A stretch of DNA of 14,299 nt, from positions 1-14,299 of the forward strand of contig JAGCAV010000099.1 in assembly GCA_017652545.1 (NCBI GenBank). The letters run 5' to 3'. Each line of letters opens with the position of its first letter. The stretch's first letter is position 1. This document shows positions 1 to 6,798 of this stretch, one piece after another. A program made the translations under genes and the position numbers. Source of the DNA: Lachnospiraceae bacterium (GTDB lineage Bacteria; Bacillota_A; Clostridia; Lachnospirales; Lachnospiraceae). The notes under the pieces are model-generated. The model searched no databases and was not told the origin of the DNA. It saw only the letters and a program-made list of their open reading frames with translations.

Positions 1-106
1 AAATATAGAGCTTCACGAACTCACCGTTCGCGCTGCTCATGTATTTGTCAATAAATGAATTGTCAATCAGCGTTACAGAATTGTCAGACTGCATATGCAG
101 CTTCAT
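1..106 (-). CDS. DnaD-domain replication initiation protein (5' end only, runs off left edge)
   Basis: Only the first 35 codons are inside the window. The reading begins at an ATG (104-106, minus strand), preceded by a strong GGAGG site (116-120) at 9-nt spacing, which fixes the start. The N-terminus reads MKLHMQSDNSVTLIDNSFID and continues with a KYMSSANGEFVKLYI segment. The 'FIDxYMxxANGEFVKxY' pattern is characteristic of the winged-helix N-terminal part of clostridial DnaD/DnaB-like primosomal proteins, which help load the replicative helicase. In relatives such genes often sit next to a DnaC-like helicase loader, but what follows here lies outside the window. murC is upstream on the same strand, and an extended -10 promoter and a DnaA-box-like cluster occupy the gap. 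Family assignment rests on this short segment alone but the motif is distinctive. Confidence 0.82.
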   Translation of the reverse strand, partial: MKLHMQSDNSVTLIDNSFIDKYMSSANGEFVKLYI

Positions 107-140
107 AGCTTATTGCCTCCGTTCCCCTCGAACGAGAATG

Positions 141-169
141 AGTATACCATACCGCATGAGAAAAAAGAA
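141..169 (-). promoter_or_regulatory. Candidate extended -10 promoter for the DnaD-domain gene
   Basis: On the minus strand an extended -10 element TGG-TATACT (TATACT at 141-146) lies 34 nt upstream of the DnaD-gene start codon. The -35 position at 17-bp spacing holds only a weak TTCTTT (164-169). The extended TGn motif could compensate. Seen in sequence; promoter activity is inferred. Confidence 0.45.
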
Positions 170-175
170 CAAGGC

Positions 176-239
176 TTATCAACAAATACATCCACAGCTT
201 ATCCACATCGGACAGAGTGGATAGTGTGGATGTTGTTAA
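176..239. promoter_or_regulatory. DnaA-box-like cluster arranged as a dyad
   Basis: One perfect DnaA box TTATCCACA (199-207) lies among degenerate relatives: TTATCAACA (176-184), ACATCCACA (188-196), and on the opposite strand GTGGATA (217-223), TGTGGATG (225-232) and TGTTGTTAA (231-239). The left and right halves mirror each other: CATCCACA pairs with TGTGGATG, TATCCAC with GTGGATA, and TTATCAACA with TGTTGTTAA (one mismatch). The element sits in the gap upstream of the DnaD-domain gene, just beyond its candidate promoter. DnaA binding and a role in replication control or autoregulation are inferred. The same dyad could instead act as a terminator hairpin behind murC, although the T-rich stretch is not immediately next to the stem. 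Confidence 0.6.
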
Positions 240-258
240 CAGTTATGAAAGAAGATGC

Positions 259-1677
<1,419 letters not shown>

Positions 1678-1709
1678 AGATGGTTATCATCTCCTTTTGG
1701 AATACTAAT

Positions 1710-1738
1710 ACTGTACCATGTCCGGTCCTCAAATACAA
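1710..1738 (-). promoter_or_regulatory. Sigma-A-type promoter for murC
   Basis: On the minus strand, TTGTAT (1733-1738) is separated by exactly 17 bp from TACAGT (1710-1715), with a TG dinucleotide giving an extended -10 (TGG-TACAGT). Transcription would start near 1703, leaving a leader of about 25 nt before the murC ATG. Sequence match is direct; function is inferred. Confidence 0.65.
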
Positions 1739-1758
1739 TCAGAAATCCCGCTCGCTTC

Positions 1759-1787
1759 TTGAACAATTTAAGATCATAAGGTATGAT
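1759..1787 (+). promoter_or_regulatory. Sigma-A-type promoter for the transglutaminase/pilus-like operon
   Basis: TTGAAC (1759-1764), a 17-bp spacer and TATGAT (1782-1787) form a good vegetative promoter, back to back with the murC promoter. A perfect inverted repeat ATCATA-AGG-TATGAT (1773-1787) includes the -10 hexamer, so a repressor bound there could block it. Predicted start is near 1794, giving a leader of about 110 nt before the first ATG. Confidence 0.65.
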
Positions 1788-1816
1788 AAGACCCATCGGA
1801 GAACCATATTCAAAAG

Positions 1817-1887
1817 ACCCCGGTCCGGCCCCCGGGCAGCGCAGATGCGTGTATGATCAGATATGCTTTCGGGGGCCGCGCCGGGGT
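1817..1887 (+). other. GC-rich hairpin in the leader of the transglutaminase gene
   Basis: ACCCCGG (1817-1823) pairs with CCGGGGT (1881-1887), and GGCCCCCG (1827-1834) pairs with CGGGGGCC (1870-1877). The two stems are separated by a 3x3 internal loop (TCC against GCG) and enclose a 35-nt apical loop. The structure ends 17 nt before the ATG at 1905. No T-run follows, so it is not a simple intrinsic terminator. A regulatory or mRNA-stabilising role is inferred. Confidence 0.45.
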
Positions 1888-1904
1888 GAAGCGGACGAAA
1901 CAAA

Positions 1905-2768
1905 ATGCGACAGTACCAGAACAGATGCTTCCTTCTGCAGCCTGTGACGGGACCGGACCGGAAACGGACCGGAGGAGCGCTTTTTCTGCTGGGATGCCTG
2001 GTCATCCTGACAGTATTTTCATTCAGGGCGGAATGGCCCCTGTGGCCGTCAGCCCCTGCAGTCAGTGTGCTGGAAGACGGTGCGCTGCATGTGGATGCGA
2101 GCAACCTGTCAGATGGGTATTTTACAGCCCGGTCGCTGGAAAACAGTGAGCACAGGCTGAAAATGCGTGTGGAAAAGGAAGAGACAACCCTGACTTATGA
2201 CCTGGGAGGCGCGGGCGAGGAGGAGACGTTCCCCCTTCAGCTTGGCGACGGAGAGTACCAGGTGACCATGTATGAAAATGTGGGCGGCAAAAAGTATGCA
2301 CAGGCAGGCCATGTCAGCCTGACGGTGCAGCTTTCCGATTCCCTTTCTCCATATCTTTACACAAACCAGTATGTGAATTACGGGCCGGATTCCCCTGTGA
2401 TGGAAGCCGCCGCGCAGCTGTCAGGCGCTGCGGCCGGCAGGGAGCTGTACGATGCGGTCTGTGACTTTTTAAGATCGGGATTCGCTTATGATTACGTTCG
2501 GGCGATCACCGTGGAAGCCGGGGCGCTGCCGGATATTGACAACTGCTACATGACGAAAGCCGGCATCTGCCAGGACCTTTCCGCGGTGGCGGTCTGCCTG
2601 CTTCGTTCCGGCGGTGTTCCCGCCAAGCTGGTGATCGGCTACGCAGATGACAACTACCATGCATGGGTCCTCGCATACCCGGAAGGAGAGGAACAGTTCT
2701 TTGATCCGACAGCGGAGCTGGATGCCATAGCGCACCCCGGAGATTACGCTGTGGAGAGGTGGTACTGA
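1905..2768 (+). CDS. Membrane-anchored transglutaminase-like (papain-fold) protein
   Basis: A 287-aa protein with a short basic N-terminus, one membrane segment (about residues 23-40, GGALFLLGCLVILTVFSF) and an extracytoplasmic region. The C-terminal part carries the transglutaminase-like triad: Cys222 in KAGICQDLSA, His252 in NYHAWV and Asp267 in FFDPTAE. Members of this family act as proteases or amide-exchanging enzymes; the substrate cannot be read from the sequence. Residues about 52-145 look like a beta-rich domain of unknown type. The start is the only plausible ATG, because an in-frame stop lies at 1887-1889, yet the ribosome site is weak (GGTGAAG about 13 nt away), just after a strong leader hairpin. 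It leads the pilus-like gene cluster with a 32-nt gap to the next gene. A role in processing or cross-linking exported proteins is inference. Confidence 0.85.
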   Translation: MRQYQNRCFLLQPVTGPDRKRTGGALFLLGCLVILTVFSFRAEWPLWPSAPAVSVLEDGALHVDASNLSDGYFTARSLENSEHRLKMRVEKEETTLTYDLGGAGEEETFPLQLGDGEYQVTMYENVGGKKYAQAGHVSLTVQLSDSLSPYLYTNQYVNYGPDSPVMEAAAQLSGAAAGRELYDAVCDFLRSGFAYDYVRAITVEAGALPDIDNCYMTKAGICQDLSAVAVCLLRSGGVPAKLVIGYADDNYHAWVLAYPEGEEQFFDPTAELDAIAHPGDYAVERWY

Positions 2769-2800
2769 ATACAGTGTGAAGTTTGGAGAGTTGAGAGTGG

Positions 2801-3868
2801 GTGTATACAGTTATGAAGAACCGAGGAAAAGTAAAGAAAATAGATCACAGCGAGCTGAGCAGCTTCTGTGGCCAGACCGCACTCGTTCTGGAAGCCGGGC
2901 TGCCCCTGTTTGACGGTCTTGAGACACTGGCCCTGACGAACAGGGAAAGTCCGTACGCGGATATGTATGAGGCTGTCGCCAAAACCGTAACAGCCGGAGG
3001 CTCCCTCTATGAAGCGCTGGGGGAGGATGAGCGCTGGCCGTCCTACATGAGGGAAATGGTCGGGATCGGTGAAAGAACCGGACAGCTGGAACATGTTCTC
3101 AGAGGACTTGAGACTTATTTTGACAGAGAGGAAAGGATACGCGCATCCGTAAAGAGCGCAGTCACCTATCCGCTGACACTGGGTATCATGCTTGCCGTGA
3201 TCGTGCTGATCATGCTCTGGAAGGTACTGCCTGTTTTCCGGGATGTACTGGCCGGCATGGGAATGGCGGCTGATGGAGCCGGCGGGTTTATGCTCCGGCT
3301 TGGAACAGTCGTCGGATGGACGGTGCTTGTCCTTGTCGCGCTTGCGCTTGCCTGCGCGCTGGTGACAGCCGGCCTGATGCAGACCAGGCACGCTCCGGCA
3401 GTCCGGGAAGTTCTGATGAAGGTCTTTACACCGATCCGTAAGCTGGAGGCGGCTCTTGGCGCATCCCGGGTAGCCAGCGTTCTGTCCATGATGCTTTCAG
3501 GCGGCTTTTCCGTCCGGGAAGCGCTGGAGCGGACGGAAAGCGTTGTCGAATCCGATCCGGCTACCTGCGCGAAGGTGAAGGGAATCATGGACCGGATGGA
3601 TGAGGGTGAGTCCTTTGCGGATGCGCTTGAGGCGTCAGAGATCTTCAGCCCCATGCACAACCGGATGATCCGGATGGGTGCCGCCGCCGCAAGGGAGGAT
3701 CAGGTATTCGCGAAGATCGCGGATATCTGCGAAGAACAGGTACAGAAGGATGTCGGGACACTGGTCTCCGTCATTGAGCCTTCGCTTGTAGGCCTGCTGA
3801 CGGTCGTGATCGGCGCTGTTCTCCTATCGGTCATGCTGCCTATGGCAGGAATGCTTTCAACGCTTTAA
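2801..3868 (+). CDS. PilC/GspF-like platform protein of a type IV pilus/type II secretion system
   Basis: A 355-aa inner-membrane protein with the duplicated T2SSF (GspF/PilC) architecture. Domain 1 is about residues 18-120 (LSSFCGQTALVLEAGLPLFD, then IGERTGQLEHVL at 89-100), membrane segments lie at about 122-146 and 168-192, domain 2 at about 215-325 (LSMMLSGGFSVREALE, FSPMHNRMIRMG), and a final membrane segment at about 327-350. PilC-type proteins form the cytoplasmic-membrane platform on which pilins are assembled and with which the motor ATPase interacts. The protein is shorter than the usual roughly 400 aa of PilC, closer to ComGB size. A GTG start (2801) is taken because GGAGAG (2785-2790) lies 10 nt upstream; an in-frame ATG at 2813 is the alternative. 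The T4P-like genes follow immediately. Confidence 0.9.
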   Translation: MYTVMKNRGKVKKIDHSELSSFCGQTALVLEAGLPLFDGLETLALTNRESPYADMYEAVAKTVTAGGSLYEALGEDERWPSYMREMVGIGERTGQLEHVLRGLETYFDREERIRASVKSAVTYPLTLGIMLAVIVLIMLWKVLPVFRDVLAGMGMAADGAGGFMLRLGTVVGWTVLVLVALALACALVTAGLMQTRHAPAVREVLMKVFTPIRKLEAALGASRVASVLSMMLSGGFSVREALERTESVVESDPATCAKVKGIMDRMDEGESFADALEASEIFSPMHNRMIRMGAAAAREDQVFAKIADICEEQVQKDVGTLVSVIEPSLVGLLTVVIGAVLLSVMLPMAGMLSTL

Positions 3869-3870
3869 CA

Positions 3871-4179
3871 GTGAAAAACATGATTAGAAAAGACGCAGTA
3901 AAACTATTCATATTTCTGACGGTGATCGCGGCGTTCTATCTGATCACGATGCGGATGGGATCCGTCCAGAAACGGGAGGAAAGCGCGCTTGTTGAGGAGG
4001 CGGTCCGTTCCGCAACCTGCGTATGCTATGCCGTGGAAGGCTCATACCCGCCGGATATCGATTATCTGAAAGACAACTATCACCTGATGTATAACGAGAA
4101 GAAATACCGGATCACATACCGGGCCTTCGCGTCCAATGTGATGCCGGATATCTATGTGGTTGAGAGGGGAGACGGATGA
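3871..4179 (+). CDS. Small single-membrane-segment protein of the pilus-like cluster (unknown)
   Basis: A 102-aa protein with a charged N-terminus (MKNMIRKDAVK), one hydrophobic segment at about residues 12-26 (LFIFLTVIAAFYLIT), then a soluble part of about 75 residues with an EGSYPPDIDYL...YRITYRAF pattern. The shape (short basic head, one helix, small globular tail) resembles a pilin, but no prepilin peptidase motif (Gly followed by hydrophobic residues and Glu at +5) is present. I do not recognise a named family. The GTG at 3871 begins 2 nt after the upstream stop, so translation is probably coupled; an ATG at 3880 is the other choice and neither has a good ribosome site. It overlaps the next gene by ATGA. 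A structural or accessory role in the machine is inferred from context. Confidence 0.75.
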   Translation: MKNMIRKDAVKLFIFLTVIAAFYLITMRMGSVQKREESALVEEAVRSATCVCYAVEGSYPPDIDYLKDNYHLMYNEKKYRITYRAFASNVMPDIYVVERGDG

Positions 4180-4661
4180 CAAACGCACCGAATCATAACG
4201 GGATCTCATCGCTCTTTGCCTTCCTGCTGCTTGGAATGTTTGCGCTGTCATGTGTCTTTCTGACTGTTCTGGGGGCACGTGCATACCGAAGCGGCAACGC
4301 TGCCTGTACGGACCATAATACGGACAGGATCCTTTCTTCCTACATCCGGAGCATGGTCCGGACAATGGATGAGGCGGGTGTGATCAGCACGGAAAACATT
4401 GACGGCATGGAGACGCTGACCCTTACGGAAACATATGACGGGGAAGCGTATGTGACCCGTCTGTACTGCAGCGGGGGGAAACTCAGAGAGTGGTTTTCCT
4501 CGGCAGCCTATCCGTTCGAACCGGAAAACGGGACGCCGGTCTGCGACGCAGTGGACATGAAGATCAGCCTGGCCGGTGATCTGATCACCGCAAAGCTGCA
4601 GGAGACCGCGGAAAGAGAGCCGCTTCACGTGGCTGTGAAGGTGTTCTGCAGCGGGACATGA
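4176..4661 (+). CDS. DUF4860-like membrane protein of the pilus-like cluster
   Basis: A 161-aa protein that starts with a GAGAGGGGAG ribosome site and overlaps the upstream stop in an ATGA arrangement, which suggests translational coupling. A short hydrophilic head (NAPNHNGISS) precedes one membrane helix (about residues 11-34, ending LGARAYR), followed by an extracytoplasmic region of about 125 residues with a YVTRLYCSGGKLREWF segment. This layout matches what I recall as DUF4860, a family of unknown function in clostridia, but I could not check the profile. No prepilin signal is visible. It probably works with the PilC-like and PilT-like neighbours as a minor pilin-like component; that is inference. 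Confidence 0.75.
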   Translation: MTNAPNHNGISSLFAFLLLGMFALSCVFLTVLGARAYRSGNAACTDHNTDRILSSYIRSMVRTMDEAGVISTENIDGMETLTLTETYDGEAYVTRLYCSGGKLREWFSSAAYPFEPENGTPVCDAVDMKISLAGDLITAKLQETAEREPLHVAVKVFCSGT

Positions 4662-4689
4662 CCGGCTGACAAAAGAAAAATCACGAATA

Positions 4690-4731
4690 GTTACACAAGT
4701 AACCGACTGCGTAACCTGAGGCTGCTACAAT
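4690..4731 (+). promoter_or_regulatory. Internal extended -10 promoter with an upstream GTTAC inverted repeat
   Basis: In the largest gap of the cluster (4662-4797), TGC-TACAAT (TACAAT at 4726-4731) makes a good extended -10, while the -35 region is poor. Just upstream, GTTAC-ACAA-GTAAC (4690-4703) is a perfect inverted repeat, and a further GTAAC follows at 4711-4715, overlapping the region RNA polymerase would cover. A poor -35 plus such repeats is the pattern expected of an activated or repressed promoter; this is inferred. Confidence 0.45.
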
Positions 4732-4797
4732 ACAGTTATCCGAAGCGGCCGGAAGTATGCAGGCGGGCTCTGAAATGCGGATGAAGGGAACGTGTAT

Positions 4798-5187
4798 ATG
4801 CAGGGCTCAAAAAGAGGAAATATTCTGCTGCTGGAACTGCTGATCGTGATCGCGTTCTTTATGCTGGGAGCCGCGATCCTGATGCAGATGTTCGGAAAGG
4901 CCCGGGTCCTGACGATGCGCTCGGATGCGCTGACAAGGTCTGTGGGACGCGCCGCCAGCCTGGCGGATATCCTGATGTCAGAGGAAGACAGGTCTGTTAT
5001 GCTCAGCGAACTCGGCGCAGAGCCGACGCAGGACGGATACAGACTGGAAGAGGATGATATCACCTATATCATAACTTTTGAGGAACCGGAGGGAACGCTT
5101 CCGGTTCGGGAAGGCCAGGTGAAAGCCTGGTGGGGCGAAGAGGAACTGCTGACACTTCCTCTTGTGCAGGTGCCGGAGGCGGAGTAG
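4798..5187 (+). CDS. Pilin-like protein with an off-register prepilin signal
   Basis: A 129-aa protein. The ATG at 4798 is preferred over an upstream GTG at 4792 because AAGGGA (4784-4789) is 8 nt from the ATG but only 2 nt from the GTG. The N-terminus MQGSKRGNILLLELLIVIAF strongly recalls the class III prepilin signal (basic head, Gly, hydrophobic helix with an early Glu, then LLIVI), and is followed by a typical pilin helix to about residue 32. However, Glu13 is at +6 relative to Gly7 rather than the canonical +5. The soluble tail is short and acidic (about 95 residues). Its own promoter may lie in the preceding gap. It is the closest thing to a pilin or pseudopilin in the cluster. Whether a prepilin peptidase processes it is unknown. 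Confidence 0.82.
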   Translation: MQGSKRGNILLLELLIVIAFFMLGAAILMQMFGKARVLTMRSDALTRSVGRAASLADILMSEEDRSVMLSELGAEPTQDGYRLEEDDITYIITFEEPEGTLPVREGQVKAWWGEEELLTLPLVQVPEAE

Positions 5188-5190
5188 AGG

Positions 5191-5682
5191 ATGAGCAGAT
5201 CGAAGGAAGTGCAAAAAGGAGCCGGACTGATCCGCATGGGACCCGGCGCGGCATCGCTGATCCTGATCTTTGTCATGCTGGCGCTGAGTATCCTGGCAAT
5301 GCTGACGCTGGTGAATGCGAAAAATGATGAGCAGATCAGCGTGCGCAGTGCAAGAGTCACGGAAGCGGTCTATGATCTGGAGGCGCAGGCGCAGCGGATC
5401 TACGGAAAGATCCTGTACCTGTGCCGGGAAGCGGATGAGGAGATCCGGCAGGATACGGCCCGGCTGAGCCGTGAGGTGGCAGCGCGTGTGAACGAAGAGG
5501 CGGGGGATGGCATGCCGCTGCTGAACGCGCAGGAAGATACGATCTCATGGACAGTCACAGATGGTGTAAGAAGTTTTGAATGTACGGTCCGGCTGACCGG
5601 AGAAGACAGGAAACAGGCGGAATGGATCCTGCACCGGATGAACATGGACGGGATATGGACGGAGGACGAATGGAACTTTTAG
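5191..5682 (+). CDS. Minor pseudopilin-like (GspK/PilX-style) membrane protein
   Basis: A 163-aa protein starting 3 nt after the previous stop, with GGAG (5181-5184) at 6-nt spacing. A basic, glycine-containing head (about residues 1-19) leads into one hydrophobic helix (about 20-42, AASLILIFVMLALSILAMLT), followed by a charged, probably helical region (DLEAQAQRIYGKILYL) and a small C-terminal beta-like part. The GAAxLIL...LALSILAM pattern resembles minor pseudopilins of the PilX/GspK type, which in known systems may also lack Glu at +5. Detailed homology cannot be shown by eye. Its 3' end overlaps the pilT start by 13 nt, binding the two genes into one transcript. Confidence 0.75.
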   Translation: MSRSKEVQKGAGLIRMGPGAASLILIFVMLALSILAMLTLVNAKNDEQISVRSARVTEAVYDLEAQAQRIYGKILYLCREADEEIRQDTARLSREVAARVNEEAGDGMPLLNAQEDTISWTVTDGVRSFECTVRLTGEDRKQAEWILHRMNMDGIWTEDEWNF

Positions 5683-6728
5683 ATATCTTGAGCAAAGCAG
5701 TGGAGATGGACGGGGCGGACATTTTTATCATTCCCGGCGCACCGGTCAAGGTTAAGGTGAACACTGATTTCAGGAGCCTGACGGATGACCGGATGCTTCC
5801 GGAAGATACCGAGCGGCTGATCAGGGAGATGTACGCACTGGCCCGCCGGGACATCTCGCGTCTGGCTTCCGGCGGTGATGATGATTTTTCATTCGCCGTA
5901 CGGGATATGAGCAGGTTCAGGTGCAACACCTACTATCAGCGCGGATCGCTTGCCGCGGTCTGCAGGGTCGTGAAAGCCCAGCTGCCGGATCCGGAGATGT
6001 TTCATATTCCGCAGGCAGTGATGGATCTGACAGAAGCACACAACGGCATGATCCTTGTGACCGGACCGGCCGGCAGCGGAAAAAGTACAACGCTGGCCTG
6101 CATGGTGGACCGGATCAACCGGACCCGGAGCGGACATATTGTGACCATTGAGGACCCGATCGAACACCTTCACCGGCATCAGCAGTCCCTGGTGACGCAG
6201 CGGGAGATCCCTTCAGATGCTGCGACCTTTCCCAGTGCACTCAGGGCAGCGCTCCGGGAGGCGCCGGATGTGATCATGCTCGGAGAGATGCGTGATCTGG
6301 ATACCATCCGGACAGCGATCACGGCAGCGGAGACGGGACACCTGCTTCTGTCCTCGCTTCATACGAGCGGAGCGGCCAAGACGATCGACAGGATCGTGGA
6401 CACCTTTCCGGCAGCGCAGCAGGCGCAGGTCAGGATGCAGCTGTCGACAGCGCTCAGAGCGGTCGTATCCCAGAAACTCGTACCCACGACGGATCAGAGA
6501 AGGATTGCGGTATTTGAGGTCATGCGGGCAACACCGGCGATCCAGAACCTGATCAGGGACGGAAAGACATATCAGATCGACAACGCGATCTACGCAGGCG
6601 GCGGACAGGGAATGATCTCAATGGACGCCCAGCTGATGCGGCTGAAGCAGGAGGGAACCATTACCGCCGGTACGGCGGTGACATATGCCATGAATGCGGA
6701 ACTGATGCAGAGGAGACTGAACCTGTAA
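5670..6728 (+). CDS. pilT: PilT-type ATPase (type IV pilus retraction motor family)
   Basis: A 352-aa secretion-superfamily ATPase. The ATG at 5670 follows GGAGG (5661-5665); a longer in-frame opening from 5580 would run through the previous gene and adds no family-like sequence. Motifs are complete: Walker A GPAGSGKST (132-140), Asp box IEDPIEH (160-166), Walker B VIMLGEMRD (201-209, Glu206) and His box HLLLSSLHTSGAAKTIDRIV (224-243). GEMRD (PilB/GspE usually have GEIRD), the AAKTIDRIVDTFPAAQQAQV stretch and the C-terminal AIQNLIRDGKTYQI segment (290-303; AIRNLIRE in known PilT) all place it with PilT rather than an assembly ATPase. It would form a cytoplasmic hexamer docked on the PilC-like protein. 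It is the only ATPase of the cluster in view, so it may drive assembly or secretion here rather than retraction alone (inference). Confidence 0.93.
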   Translation: MELLDILSKAVEMDGADIFIIPGAPVKVKVNTDFRSLTDDRMLPEDTERLIREMYALARRDISRLASGGDDDFSFAVRDMSRFRCNTYYQRGSLAAVCRVVKAQLPDPEMFHIPQAVMDLTEAHNGMILVTGPAGSGKSTTLACMVDRINRTRSGHIVTIEDPIEHLHRHQQSLVTQREIPSDAATFPSALRAALREAPDVIMLGEMRDLDTIRTAITAAETGHLLLSSLHTSGAAKTIDRIVDTFPAAQQAQVRMQLSTALRAVVSQKLVPTTDQRRIAVFEVMRATPAIQNLIRDGKTYQIDNAIYAGGGQGMISMDAQLMRLKQEGTITAGTAVTYAMNAELMQRRLNL

Positions 6729-6798
6729 AAGTGCGGAGATACATCCGTTCGGGCAGGACTGCCGGCAGGATTTGGATATGAACAGGGGGAGAACGAAG

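Noticed and set aside
2744..3391. Minus-strand open frame of 215 codons opposite the PilC-like gene
   Set aside because: No ribosome site, no recognisable domain, and the plus strand carries a clear T2SSF protein with membrane segments in the right places.
5580..5669. N-terminal extension of 30 codons on the PilT-type ATPase
   Set aside because: The extension lies inside the upstream gene, reads as low-quality Gly/Arg/Asp sequence, and a GGAGG site precedes the internal ATG at 5670, where PilT-like sequence begins.
5670..6728. Assignment of the ATPase as PilB, GspE or ComGA
   Set aside because: GEMRD, the AAKTIDRIVDTFP stretch and the AIQNLIRDGKT segment are PilT features; the longer N-domain and tetracysteine motif of PilB/GspE are absent.
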